64,000 nucleotides of DNA from Aminobacter sp. AP02 (GTDB lineage Bacteria; Pseudomonadota; Alphaproteobacteria; Rhizobiales; Rhizobiaceae), in assembly GCF_003148805.1 (NCBI RefSeq), contig NZ_QGGX01000016.1, positions 1 through 64,000 of the forward strand, written 5' to 3'. A model generated the notes under the pieces. The model was not told where the DNA came from. It saw nothing but the letters and a program-made list of their open reading frames with translations, and made no database searches. Both the position numbers and the translations under genes were made by a program. How positions within the stretch are numbered: the stretch's first letter is position 1; each line of letters begins with the position of its first letter. Shown one piece after another: positions 27,539 to 38,734 of the stretch.

Positions 27539-28912
27539 TCATTGCAGTGCCAGGCCTGGAAGGTCGTCAAGATCCGCGTAGGATGGCAGCGGCGCGTCGA
27601 TGGGTGCGCCGCGCCGAACAACGATGCGGTTGCCTTCAGGGCGTGACAGCAATTCTGACCACGTGCGGCCCTCGAACAAGGTGAAATCGGCGGGCTGCCC
27701 TTCGGCGATCACGCCGTTGCCGTCGAGACGCATGATTGCAGCCGGCGTAGCCGATACCGCCCTCGGCCAGTCTCCCACCTGGTGATCGAGGTGCAGGATC
27801 CGGGTCCCCATCCGATAGGTTTCCATCATGTCGAGGTCGCCATAGGCATAGAACGGATCGCGCGTATTGTCGGAGGCCAGTGCCACGGCAATGCCGCGCT
27901 GCTTCATTTCATGCAACAGCGTGACGCCGCGCCAGCGTGGCGTGGTGCCGTCTTGGCGACGGTCCTGCAGATAGAGATTGCACATCGGCAGTGAAACCAC
28001 TGCCACTCCAGCCAATGCGACCTTGTCGAGCGTTTCATCGACCGCTGCATGGTCTTGTCTCGCCAGCGAGCAGCAATGCCCAACAAGTACCTTTCCGGAA
28101 AAGCGAGACCGAAGCGCGGTCTCAGCGATGCGACGTAGGGCGTCTGCTGAGGGATCGGCAGTTTCGTCGGCATGGAAATCGAGGTCCATTCCGAAGCGGG
28201 CGGCCGTGGCAAACATCCGGTCGAGCAGCAAATCGAGGTCCGGCGTTGGGAATGCCACAGCGCCGAGAATGCCGCCGGCGGCGGCTACGCGCCGGGCGAT
28301 GCTTTCGAGGGCGACCGGATCGCGTGCCAGGTCGATGCCAAACAGGCAAGCGGCCTGCAGTTCGATGCGTCCGCGCCATTGGTCGCGCAATTCCTGGAAC
28401 ACCGGCCACGAGATCGCATCCTGTGGCGGCTTTGAATCGAGATGCGTGCGGATTGCAATGGTGCCGTAGTGGTAAGCACATCGGAGCGCGAAATCCATGC
28501 GCCGTGCTACATCTTCATGCGACCAATTTTGCGTGCGGTCGGAAATGGTGGCGGTCATGGCGCCGGCGAATGAGCCATCCGCCTCAGGCGTTCGCGGCAG
28601 GATATGGCCCTTGTCGAGATGCGTGTGGCAGTCGACGAATGCGGGCAAGGCAATCCTTCCGCCGGCATCGATCGAAAGGGTGCCAGCGTCGGCAGTGACA
28701 AGGCCCGCAGGGGTTGTCGCTGCGATCTCGCCATTGTCTATCGTTACATCGGTGAGCATGAATTCCGCATCAGCCGCCGCGGATGCCGTGGTCGTCAGGG
28801 CCGAACAAAGCCGCAAGTTGCGAAGTACATAGCGCCCATGGCGTGCACCGTCGGTGAGCGCCTCGCGCAACGATTGGCGATCTGGGGTGGGGCGGGTCAT
28901 CAAGTCATCCAT
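27539..28912 (-). CDS. Cytosine-deaminase-like amidohydrolase
   Basis: This is a protein of about 457 residues of the metal-dependent amidohydrolase superfamily. VDCHTHLDKGH gives the HxH metal site, HADETAD and VGHCCSLA give the next histidines, and LASDNTRDPFYAYGDLDMM the metal Asp; this last motif is characteristic of CodA-type cytosine deaminases and relatives. It may hydrolyse an amino group from a pyrimidine or other N-heterocycle. The start is uncertain (28912 or 28900). The longer frame to 29107 would run through the operator at 29042 and is unlikely. It diverges from the acetoacetyl-CoA synthetase gene with that operator between. Confidence 0.82.
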   Translation of the reverse strand: MDDLMTRPTPDRQSLREALTDGARHGRYVLRNLRLCSALTTTASAAADAEFMLTDVTIDNGEIAATTPAGLVTADAGTLSIDAGGRIALPAFVDCHTHLDKGHILPRTPEADGSFAGAMTATISDRTQNWSHEDVARRMDFALRCAYHYGTIAIRTHLDSKPPQDAISWPVFQELRDQWRGRIELQAACLFGIDLARDPVALESIARRVAAAGGILGAVAFPTPDLDLLLDRMFATAARFGMDLDFHADETADPSADALRRIAETALRSRFSGKVLVGHCCSLARQDHAAVDETLDKVALAGVAVVSLPMCNLYLQDRRQDGTTPRWRGVTLLHEMKQRGIAVALASDNTRDPFYAYGDLDMMETYRMGTRILHLDHQVGDWPRAVSATPAAIMRLDGNGVIAEGQPADFTLFEGRTWSELLSRPEGNRIVVRRGAPIDAPLPSYADLDDLPGLALQ

Positions 28913-29038
28913 TCGCTGGGGGTGGTCATTCGTGAGGGGCGCGAACGGCCGCCGCGCCTTGCTGGCCTGCAAAAAGGGCATACGCGGCAACATTTCACGG
29001 CTCGGTTGTTTGCAGTTTGCAATAGAATCGAGTAGGTA

Positions 29039-29060
29039 GATATCTGTGATCACAGATATC
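29039..29060. promoter_or_regulatory. 22-bp perfect palindromic GntR-type operator
   Basis: ATCTGTGATCACAGAT (29042-29057) is a perfect palindrome and extends three bases on each side (GAT...ATC). It shares CTGTGATCA with the sites at 21763 and 24122 and is the best of the three. It lies between divergent starts, about 90 bases from the acetoacetyl-CoA synthetase ATG and about 130 from the amidohydrolase start. Confidence 0.8.
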
Positions 29061-29146
29061 TGTTTAAGCTGGCGAAGAGTCAATGCAACCATGCGGATCT
29101 GACGCAAGAGGCGGTTTGTCGCATGCCTAAATCGGGAGAGATGCCG

Positions 29147-31101
<1,955 letters not shown>

Positions 31102-31105
<4 letters not shown>

Positions 31106-32136
31106 CGCAGTTGTCAGAGCCTCAAGATACAATGGCGGCGGTCCTCAGCGAGAAGGCGGGCGGGCCAGAAACGCTCGTCCTGAGATACGTGCCTATACCC
31201 GAGCCCGCGCCCGGCCAGGTACGCATCCGGGTTCGGGCCGTCGGGATCAACTATCCGGATTTGCTGATTATCGACGACCGCTATCAATACAGGCCCGAGC
31301 GTCCATTCTCGCCGGGTGCCGAAGTCTCAGGAATTGTCGATGCGGTCGGCGAAGCTGTGAGTTGGCCTTGCGTGGGCGACCGGGTCATGGCGATGCTCGG
31401 CTGGGGCGGCATGGCAGAATATGTCTGCGTCGACGCCGCTCGTTGTTCGCCCATTCCCGACAGCATGCCATACGACGACGCCGCAGCCTTCCTGATGGCC
31501 TACTGCACGGCCTATCACGCCTTGGGCGACCGCTCGGCACTTGGGCAGGGCGAAACCCTGCTGGTGCTGGGAGCCGGCGGGGGCGTGGGGCTGGCGGCGG
31601 TCGAACTCGGCAAGGCCCTGGGCGCTAAAGTCGTCGCGGCTGCCTCAGCCGAGGAGAAGCTGGCGATCGCCCGGTCGCTTGGGGCGGATGAGACCGTGCT
31701 CTATCCGCGCGGCGCACTGGGACGCGAGGGCCAGAAACGCCTGGCCGGCTTGTTCAAGGCTGCCTGCGGCCGGGATGGTGCGTCGGTCGTATACGATGCC
31801 GTCGGGGGAGAATACGCCGAGCCGGCCATGCGGTCGATTGGCTGGCAGGGCCGTTACCTGGTTGTTGGCTTTGCGGCGGGTGTGCCAAGTCTTCCCCTCA
31901 ATCTGCCGCTGCTGAAAGGTTGCGACGTGAGGGGCGTGTTTTGGGGCGCGGCAATGGAGCGTGATCCGCAGCGCCATCATGCATCGGTCGCGGAACTGAC
32001 TGATCTTTATGTCCGCAAGAAGATCAAGCCCTCGATTCAGAGGAGGTTCCGCCTCGAAGAAGCCGGGCTCGCCCTGAAGGCGCTCGCGGCGCGGGAAGTG
32101 TCGGGAAAAATCGTTTTGTCGATGTCATTGGGGTGA
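31102..32136 (+). CDS. Zinc-independent quinone oxidoreductase / MDR-family NADPH reductase
   Basis: This is a protein of about 344 residues of the medium-chain dehydrogenase family. [15 protein letters not shown] and [14 protein letters not shown] are the GroES-like part, and [22 protein letters not shown] is the NADPH-binding domain. Zinc-ligand cysteines are absent, as in quinone oxidoreductase or acrylyl-CoA reductase-like members. The ATG overlaps the synthetase stop by four bases (ATGA). It may reduce an enoyl-type intermediate of the pathway. That assignment is inference. Confidence 0.85.
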
Positions 32137-32184
32137 CGCTGGTGATCGTGCCAAGGCGCCGGCCCGAGAGGAGGGAGAGTATCA

Positions 32185-33801
32185 ATGCGTCTGGAACCAC
32201 ATCTGTCGGCGCGCCCTGCGAACTACGTTGCGCTTACGCCGGTGGATTTCCTGTTGCGATCGGTCGAAGTTTTTCCGACGCGTCCGGCGGTTGCCTGGCG
32301 CGACAGACGTTGGACTTATCGTGAATTCGCCCGGATGGTCGGCCGGCTTTGCCGTTTCTTGAAAGAGCGAGGCGTGCAGGCAGGAGACGTCGTCTCCATC
32401 ATGGCCGGCAACCGGCCCGAGATGCTTGCCGCGCATTATGCCGTGCCGATGATCGGGGCGGTTCTCAACACCGTCAACACGCGGCTCGATGCCGACGCCG
32501 TCGGCTTCATTCTCAACCATGCCGAAAGCCGAATGGTTCTCAGCGATGCCGCGAGCCGTGACGTTGCCAGCCTGGCCGCGAAGGCCGCCGGAGTCCAATG
32601 CGTCGCCTTTGCAGACGGCGGCGAACAGCTTGCCAGCCTGGACGTGCTCGATCTTCTCGCAGACGACGGCATCGACATAGCGCTCGAGAACTCGGCCGTC
32701 GTCGACGAATGGCAGCCCATCAGCCTGAACTACACGTCCGGAACCACGGGCGACCCGAAGGGTGTGGTTTGCCATCACCGCGGCGCCTACCTCAATTCGA
32801 TCGGCAATGTCCTGGCCCTCGGGCTCAATTCGCGTTCCGCCTATCTGTGGACGCTGCCGATGTTCCATTGCAACGGGTGGTGCCACACCTGGGCCGTCAC
32901 TGCGGCCGGTGCGCTGCATGTCTGCCTCGACAAGGTCGACCCGGGCGTCGTCTTTGCCGAGATTGCAAGACATGGCGTCACGCACATGTCCTGCGCGCCG
33001 GTTGTGCTTTACATGCTTCTCAATCACCCGGCGCGAGAAGGTCACGACCCGGCCCGGCGCGTCAACGTCGCCATGGGTGGGGCGGCCCCGACCAGCACCT
33101 TGATCAAGGAACTCGATGCGTTGGGTCTTGACCTCACGCACCTCTATGGCCTCACTGAATCGTTCGGGCCGGTGACCATGCAGACACTCGCCGAAAACCA
33201 GAACTCGCTCGATGCGGCGGGGAAAGCCGTCGAACTGTCGAAACAAGGGGTAAGGCACATTTCGGCCAGTCGCGTTCGCGTCCTCGACGACGCGGCGAAG
33301 GAAGTGCCGGCGGACGGAGTGACGCTCGGCGAGATCGTGCTGGCGGGCAACACCGTGATGGCCGGCTATTATCGCGATGCCGAGGCGACTTCCGCAGCCT
33401 TCCTCAACGACGTATTCCATACGGGAGACATGGCGGTCCGTCATTCGGACGGCAGCGTCGAGATCAAGGACCGCTCGAAAGACATCATCATTTCTGGTGG
33501 CGAGAACATTTCGAGCATCGAGATCGAGAACGCGCTGCATCAGCATCCGGCCGTCCTGCTTGCTGCAGTGGTCGCCGCACCCGATGCCAAATGGGGCGAA
33601 ACGCCCTATGCATTCATCGAGGTGAGGCCGAATGCCGGGGTCAGTACCGAAGAGTTGAAGGCATATTGCCGGGAAAGATTGGCGCCGTACAAAACGCCGC
33701 GTTACTTCAGTTTCGGTGAACTGCCAAAGACCGGCACGGGAAAAGTGCAGAAGTTCATGCTTCGCGCGCGCGCCAGGGAACTTGCAACCGGCGCGGAATA
33801 G
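32185..33801 (+). CDS. AMP-forming acyl-CoA synthetase (medium-chain/AlkK-like)
   Basis: This is a protein of 538 residues. YTSGTTGDPKGVVCHHRGAY is the P-loop motif, TLPMFHCNGWC the FHCNGW box of this branch, YGLTES the A5 motif, DVFHTGDMA the A7 motif, and LPKTGTGKVQKF contains the C-terminal catalytic lysine. It activates a carboxylic acid as a CoA thioester. Members of this branch act on medium-chain or short 3-substituted acids. It starts 48 bases after the oxidoreductase gene, with GGAGGGAG before the ATG, so it belongs to that operon. The pathway substrate may enter as its CoA ester here. Confidence 0.88.
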   Translation: MRLEPHLSARPANYVALTPVDFLLRSVEVFPTRPAVAWRDRRWTYREFARMVGRLCRFLKERGVQAGDVVSIMAGNRPEMLAAHYAVPMIGAVLNTVNTRLDADAVGFILNHAESRMVLSDAASRDVASLAAKAAGVQCVAFADGGEQLASLDVLDLLADDGIDIALENSAVVDEWQPISLNYTSGTTGDPKGVVCHHRGAYLNSIGNVLALGLNSRSAYLWTLPMFHCNGWCHTWAVTAAGALHVCLDKVDPGVVFAEIARHGVTHMSCAPVVLYMLLNHPAREGHDPARRVNVAMGGAAPTSTLIKELDALGLDLTHLYGLTESFGPVTMQTLAENQNSLDAAGKAVELSKQGVRHISASRVRVLDDAAKEVPADGVTLGEIVLAGNTVMAGYYRDAEATSAAFLNDVFHTGDMAVRHSDGSVEIKDRSKDIIISGGENISSIEIENALHQHPAVLLAAVVAAPDAKWGETPYAFIEVRPNAGVSTEELKAYCRERLAPYKTPRYFSFGELPKTGTGKVQKFMLRARARELATGAE

Positions 33802-33917
33802 CGGCGCTGAGAGTGGCGTGAATCCGCCAGCAGCCTTTGGCTGGCAACCCGCTGTCACTGGGCGCGGCTTCGCGCGGCGGGGTTTTCTGCAACGAATTCA
33901 AAACCTAGGAAAAACGA

Positions 33918-34682
33918 GTGGACCTTTTCAAACTTGATGGACGAGTGGCAGTCGTAACTGGCGGGAATGGCGGGATGGGGCTTGAGATGGCTCGAGGACT
34001 TGCGGCTGCGGGGGCAACTCCGGTGCTTGTCGGACGTAACCGGGACAAGGGAAAGAACGCAGTCGCCGCATTGAAGGCAGACGGATTTGAAGCGCTGTTT
34101 TTCGAGGCTGATGTAACCTCTGAGAGCGAATGCAGGAAACTTGTCGCTTCCATTGTCGAAAAATGCGGCGGCGTCGACATTCTCATCAACAACGCCGGGA
34201 TCGCTATCCGCAAGTCGCCTGAGGACTATTCCGAGGCAGACTGGAAGGATGTCATCGACACCAATCTGTCGAGCGCATTTTACCTGTCCCAGGCGGTATT
34301 CGACAGCATGAAGGCCAGGGGTGGCGGCAAGATCATCAACATCGCGTCAATTCTCGCGGTGTTCGGAGCGCCGTTTTCGGTGGCCTATTCGGCGAGCAAG
34401 GGTGGACTTGTGCAATTCACCAGGGCTTTGGCCACCGCCTGGGCATCTTCCAATATCCAGGTAAATGCCATCCTGCCAGGGTGGATCGATACCGACCTGA
34501 CGGTTTCGGCGCGCAGCGAGGTTGCGGGACTCGCGCAGCATGTGATCGACAGGACCCCGGCAAAACGCTGGGGTCGGCCAGAAGAACTTGCCGGTCCAGT
34601 CGTGTTCCTGGCGAGCTCGGCGTCCGACTTCGTGACGGGCGCATCCCTGACCGTGGATGGTGGCTTCTCCGTGCAGGCGTGA
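33918..34682 (+). CDS. Short-chain dehydrogenase/reductase, gluconate 5-dehydrogenase/KduD-like
   Basis: This is a protein of 254 residues starting from GTG (33918) with AGGAAAAACGA before it. It has TGGNGGMG (residues 14-21), Arg in VGRNRDK after strand 2 (suggesting NADP), NNAGIAI, IINIASILA and YSASKGGLVQ, i.e. the classical SDR catalytic Ser-Tyr-Lys. It is most similar by motif to 2-deoxygluconate/gluconate 5-dehydrogenases. It closes the operon; a bidirectional terminator follows at 34844. Substrate unproven. Confidence 0.87.
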   Translation: MDLFKLDGRVAVVTGGNGGMGLEMARGLAAAGATPVLVGRNRDKGKNAVAALKADGFEALFFEADVTSESECRKLVASIVEKCGGVDILINNAGIAIRKSPEDYSEADWKDVIDTNLSSAFYLSQAVFDSMKARGGGKIINIASILAVFGAPFSVAYSASKGGLVQFTRALATAWASSNIQVNAILPGWIDTDLTVSARSEVAGLAQHVIDRTPAKRWGRPEELAGPVVFLASSASDFVTGASLTVDGGFSVQA

Positions 34683-34843
34683 ACGGAGAGAGGCGAGGCA
34701 CTCTCTTGTGCCAGCCTTTGACGTGTGGGCGTTTGACGGGCGCAAGACACGCAATTGGCTTCTGGAGCATACGAGCCCGAGGCGGTGGCTGCTCACAGCA
34801 CTTTCGGATCGGCTTGTCTAAGTGGCAGAAGTGACCCGCGAGT

Positions 34844-34884
34844 AAAAAGGCAACTTTCGGTTCATGGCTAAAAGTTGCCTTTTT
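34844..34884. terminator. Bidirectional rho-independent terminator
   Basis: A perfect 14-bp stem (AAAAAGGCAACTTT at 34844-34857 with its complement at 34871-34884) and a 13-base loop. A-tract and T-tract flank the GC core on both sides. It lies between the convergent SDR gene and the second binding-protein gene. Confidence 0.9.
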
Positions 34885-34909
34885 CACGCGATGGCCCGAA
34901 CCGCTGCTG

Positions 34910-35938
34910 CTAGTTGCCTTGAGCCCGCTTGCGGATATCGACGCCGACAGCCTTGTTTACGAACTTGTCGGTGACGACCTTGGCGAGGTCAATCTCGCCG
35001 GGCTTGTAGAGCCCGACGTCCACCATGTCGTCATAGAACTTGGAGAAACGCTTGAGATCGACAGCGCCGATACCACGTTCCACGGCGTCACCGCCGTCGA
35101 TGAGGCCCAGGCGGAGGATCTCGTTGACCTCGGCGTCCAGCTTTTCAACCGTCATTTCGGGATTGTCTTTTCGAATCAAGTCGTATGCTGGGGTGCGGTC
35201 GCCATAGAGGAAATTGCTGTAGCCGATCATGGTCGCGTCGATGAAACGGCTGACCAGGTCCGGGTTGTCGTCAACCAGTTCGGTGCGCGTTTCAATGACG
35301 CTGGAGTAGGCGGACCAGCCATAATCTGCGAGCAGGAACACGTCCGGCTTGAACGCGTCGATGTAGAGGGGTTCCGACGTGGCGTAGGCCTGCTGGACCG
35401 ACTCCGGATTGGCGAGGAACGGCGCCATGGTGTAGTTGTATGCCTTCACCTGGTCATCGCTGAGATCAAACGCACGTTTTGCCCACGGCCACCAACTGAA
35501 CTGGGCAGGGCGAGCGACGTAGATTGTTTGCGCGCGACGCATATCGGCGATGTCCTTGAATTTTCCCGGATGCGCCATCACCGCTATCGGGTCTTTCTGG
35601 AGCAGGGCCGCCACCATGACCGTTGGTATGTTCGCCCGGTAATTCTCCAGAACATTCTGTGGCACCGACAAAAGGAAGTCGACTTTTGCTGCGGACAGCA
35701 GAGCGCGAGTGTTGATCTGCGGGCCGCCCTGGACGATCTCGACGTCGAGGCCAAACTTCTTGTAGGTGCCGTCGGCGACTGCCTGGTAGAAGCCGCCATG
35801 GCTGCCTTGAGCCTTCCAATTGGTTGCGAATGCGACCTTGTCTTGCGCCTGGACGGTCACGACCGACCCAACCAGACCAACCACTAGCGACATCGCACAG
35901 CTCAATCGCTTTAGGCTCGTTACTATCATTCCGTTCAT
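34910..35938 (-). CDS. ABC transporter substrate-binding protein, NMT1/THI5-like (paralogue 2)
   Basis: This is a protein of 342 residues. The signal peptide ends VTVQAQDK. VAFATNWKAQGSHGGFYQA, EIVQGGPQINTRALL and FKPDVFLLADYGWSAYSSVIE are shared nearly word for word with paralogues 1 and 3. GGGAGGAG precedes the ATG at 35938. It stands alone on the minus strand with no ATPase or permease beside it. Together the three appear to be interchangeable receptors for one importer (38735-40367). The family includes receptors for hydroxymethylpyrimidine, sulfonates and other small N- or S-compounds; the ligand here is not determined. Confidence 0.87.
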   Translation of the reverse strand: MNGMIVTSLKRLSCAMSLVVGLVGSVVTVQAQDKVAFATNWKAQGSHGGFYQAVADGTYKKFGLDVEIVQGGPQINTRALLSAAKVDFLLSVPQNVLENYRANIPTVMVAALLQKDPIAVMAHPGKFKDIADMRRAQTIYVARPAQFSWWPWAKRAFDLSDDQVKAYNYTMAPFLANPESVQQAYATSEPLYIDAFKPDVFLLADYGWSAYSSVIETRTELVDDNPDLVSRFIDATMIGYSNFLYGDRTPAYDLIRKDNPEMTVEKLDAEVNEILRLGLIDGGDAVERGIGAVDLKRFSKFYDDMVDVGLYKPGEIDLAKVVTDKFVNKAVGVDIRKRAQGN

Positions 35939-36485
35939 TTTGTCTCCTCCCAGAGTTGCTTGCAGATAACGGTCACGTAGGCCCCGCCTGACGTCTTCTT
36001 TGATCTACTCCTGTTGGTGGTTTGCCCGATCGGAGGTCCCGTCGAGGTCGTGACGGGGCTGCCTTTGTGCGGCGCGAGGTCAGGTTGCGATGTATCGCGG
36101 CTGGTCGCGCCGACCCTCAAATGCGCGGTGCATTCTTTTGTTGTCGGGACCACTGTGCTGCAGATACCCAGTGGGTTCCATGCGCCTGCGGGGAACAGAA
36201 GATATGCTGGCTGGGTATAGCTGGCTAAGTCGCATGGCCGACGGCCCTACTCTCACAAAACACAGACAAGCGATCGCCGGTCGTGTCGGGCCGTCGTCCG
36301 TTGGCTGTTGCACAGATGGCCAGAAAAGGAAGATCGTGACACGCGAGGCGGATTTGATCCGTGGCGCGGGCGGGCCTATCGGCTCGTGTCGCCGGGGGCA
36401 TGGCTACATGCTTCGACGCGAACGCAATGCTGGGCGCCGTGCGCCCGGCCGGTGATGCCTGCTGGTTATGCGAATGCAGTCCTGA
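35939..36485. other. Non-coding stretch before binding-protein gene 2
   Basis: No gene with family motifs or a credible ribosome-binding site was found on either strand. It must contain the promoter of the minus-strand binding-protein gene at 35938. No GntR-type TGTGATCA site was seen in it. Confidence 0.5.
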
Positions 36486-37484
36486 TCAGAGAACGCCAGA
36501 CAGCGCGGCCTGGAGCCTTTCGGCGCAATCGCCAATCCTGGCCGTCGTGCGCTGCTCGACGTGACCTACCAACCGGCCGTCGTTCAAGGCCAGGCTGACT
36601 TCCGTACGAACCAGTTTAGCCAGTTCCCGCATGGCGCGTGTGGTTTGTGTCTGAAGCGAGAACGCAATCATGAAGTCTTGGCGCAGCCCAGGTTCGACGA
36701 GGCGGCGGAAGCCGAAATCGCGGTTGCCGACCTCTGGCAGGATCAGGCCGTGTGGAAGAACGGTGAAGCCATGGCCGCCGCGCACGAGGTTTTTTAGCGC
36801 AACCAACGCATCGACCTCCGCTTTGACATTGAGCTCAAGGCCAAGCTTGCGCATCGCACCGTCCAACTCGCGCCTCAAGCCGTGATGGCGGCCAACCAGC
36901 AAAAGAGGAAGCTTGGTCAAGTCGCTGGTCGGAAAGACATCGGAATTGGGGGAAATTGCATCGATGTCATCACGCGGACCGAAGAGAAACAAATCGACGG
37001 ACATCAGGTAGTCCATCCGCATGTACGGAGAGCGCCTGGCGTGATTGATGACAGCCATGTCGATCCGCCCCGCGGTCAGCCATTCATTGATGAAGCCGGA
37101 CAGCCCGTCGACCAGGTGTACTTTCACCTGGGGAAACCGTCGCGAAAACTTGGCAACGATCTCCGCGCCGATGGCGGCACTTATGGACGGAGGCACACCG
37201 AAGCTGATCTTTCCGGTAGGCACGACGGAACTTTCCCTGAGCTCAGATCGAACCTGCTCCAGATCGCGGATGATCGGTGCAACTACGCTCTGAAGCTGCT
37301 TTCCTTCGCTGGTCAGCCGGATGCCGCGCCCATGGCGGTAGAACAGCTGAACGTTGAGTTCCTCTTCCAACTGGCGCATTCGCCTGCTTAGGGCTGGCTG
37401 GGCTATGCCCACCACCGTGGCCGCCTTAGAGAGGGACCCGCCCTCGATAATGGCGAGGAAATATTCCAGCTGACGAAACTCCAA
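36486..37484 (-). CDS. LysR-family transcriptional regulator
   Basis: This is a protein of about 332 residues. The LysR HTH FRQLEYFLAIIEGGSLSKAA and VGIAQPALSRRMRQLEEEL starts at residue 3, and the substrate-binding domain follows (GKISFGVPPSISAAIG, RIDMAVINHARRS). The start is read as TTG at 37484 because GGAGG lies eight bases before it and it gives the usual LysR N-terminus; the frame is open further upstream to 37646. It diverges from the creatininase-type gene at 37929. It most likely controls the catabolic module 37.9-46.4 kb and itself. Confidence 0.88.
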   Translation of the reverse strand: MEFRQLEYFLAIIEGGSLSKAATVVGIAQPALSRRMRQLEEELNVQLFYRHGRGIRLTSEGKQLQSVVAPIIRDLEQVRSELRESSVVPTGKISFGVPPSISAAIGAEIVAKFSRRFPQVKVHLVDGLSGFINEWLTAGRIDMAVINHARRSPYMRMDYLMSVDLFLFGPRDDIDAISPNSDVFPTSDLTKLPLLLVGRHHGLRRELDGAMRKLGLELNVKAEVDALVALKNLVRGGHGFTVLPHGLILPEVGNRDFGFRRLVEPGLRQDFMIAFSLQTQTTRAMRELAKLVRTEVSLALNDGRLVGHVEQRTTARIGDCAERLQAALSGVL

Positions 37485-37569
37485 TGCACCTGCCTCCACC
37501 AAGTTGGGTACCGCGGCATGCCAGCCGGCATGCGTGTTGCTCTCGAAACAGACGTCTGATCTTTCGTAC

Positions 37570-37590
37570 AGTATTTTTACATGTGGAAAG
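37570..37590. promoter_or_regulatory. Repeat AGTATTTTTACAnnTGG, regulator-proximal copy
   Basis: AGTATTTTTACATGTGG at 37570-37586 recurs as AGTATTTTTACAAATGG at 37878. It lies about 85 bases upstream of the LysR gene start. It is a candidate LysR-regulated site or a shared promoter element. No other copy was noticed in the window. Confidence 0.5.
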
Positions 37591-37877
37591 TACGCTTTGG
37601 AGGCGCACCGTGTCAAACGGTGTGATTGGGCACTTTCGTGCCGCAAATACCGCGGATTGGGCGTTTCATAGCAGCGCGGTTTGGATCACGCCCGGCCTGA
37701 TTGGAGGGCGGTCGGGGCGAAATGGGTGAATTCCGAAACCCCGTTCACTCCGCCGGTTGTGCTGCAGGATGCGGCTTTCTGCGGTCCGGAGGCAAAAACG
37801 GAGTGAGATCAGGCGACGGTTCGATCCGTGTTCAGTGTGATGGCAAGTGGCTTGACACGAGGTTTGAACCAACGCAA

Positions 37878-37898
37878 AGTATTTTTACAAATGGTAAG
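37878..37898. promoter_or_regulatory. Repeat AGTATTTTTACAnnTGG, operon-proximal copy
   Basis: This is a second copy, 308 bases from the first and in the same orientation, 30 bases before the ATG of the creatininase-type gene. The closeness to the start codon fits a promoter -10 region or an operator overlapping it. Confidence 0.5.
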
Positions 37899-37928
37899 GA
37901 TGCCTGAAACCTGGGAGGTTAGGACACG

Positions 37929-38729
37929 ATGCTGCGATACTGGGCCGACTATACAAGTGCCGCTTTCGCCAAACTCAAACGCGACGAGCTGATCGCTGTT
38001 TTGCCTGTATCGGCAATCGAACAGCACGGCCCGCATCTGCCTGTTTCCGTGGATACGACCATCAGCGAGGGCGTGGTCGCGGAGACTATCAAGCGGCTGC
38101 CGGACGATCTGCCGGTGGTCTTTCTTCCCGGTCAGCGCGTTGGAAAGAGCAATGAACACAGCCGCTTCCCCGGCACGCTGACGCTCTCGGCCGACACGCT
38201 GCTTCGCGTGCTGATGGATATCGGCGAAAGCGTTGCGGCTTCGGGCGTGCGTAAGCTGGTGCTTCTGAACAGCCATGGCGGGCAAACCGCTGTGCTGGAC
38301 ATCGTCGCGCGGGATCTTCGTGTGCGACATGGCCTTTTCACGGTGGCGACCGCCACGCATGCATTCGGCATGCCGTCCGGCCTCTTCAGCGCTGCCGAGT
38401 CGAGGTTCGGCATCCACGCGGGAGACAAGGAAACATCGATGATGCTGGCGCTGCGTCCAGACCTCGTCGACATGAGCAAGGCGGAGCGGTTCGTGGGGCT
38501 GCATGAGCGCCTGGCCGAGACGAATACGCATTTGTCCATCGGCCCGCTGACAAAGCTGGGCTGGCAGATTCAGGATCTGCATCCGTGCGGGGCCTGTGGG
38601 GATGCTGCCGCAGCAACTGCCGACAAGGGCAAGCAAGGGCTTGAGTTCGTGGCCGAGCGATTCGTCGAACTGCTGCGGGAGATCCATGAGGCGCCCCTCA
38701 CATGGCTCACCAACGAGCCGGCGTGGTGA
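37929..38729 (+). CDS. Creatininase-family hydrolase
   Basis: This is a protein of 266 residues of the creatinine amidohydrolase family. The metal-binding motifs EQHGPHLP (residues 31-38), NSHGGQT and HAGDKETSMM are all intact. Members open lactam or amide rings (creatinine), or act in mycofactocin and riboflavin-type pathways. Here it leads an operon with an importer and a set of oxidoreductases, so ring opening of an imported N-heterocycle is a reasonable guess. The importer genes follow within six bases. Confidence 0.85.
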   Translation: MLRYWADYTSAAFAKLKRDELIAVLPVSAIEQHGPHLPVSVDTTISEGVVAETIKRLPDDLPVVFLPGQRVGKSNEHSRFPGTLTLSADTLLRVLMDIGESVAASGVRKLVLLNSHGGQTAVLDIVARDLRVRHGLFTVATATHAFGMPSGLFSAAESRFGIHAGDKETSMMLALRPDLVDMSKAERFVGLHERLAETNTHLSIGPLTKLGWQIQDLHPCGACGDAAAATADKGKQGLEFVAERFVELLREIHEAPLTWLTNEPAW

Positions 38730-38734
38730 CCGCA

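Noticed and set aside
28913-29107. N-terminal extension of the amidohydrolase
   Set aside because: It reads through the 22-bp palindromic operator and is unlike the family start.
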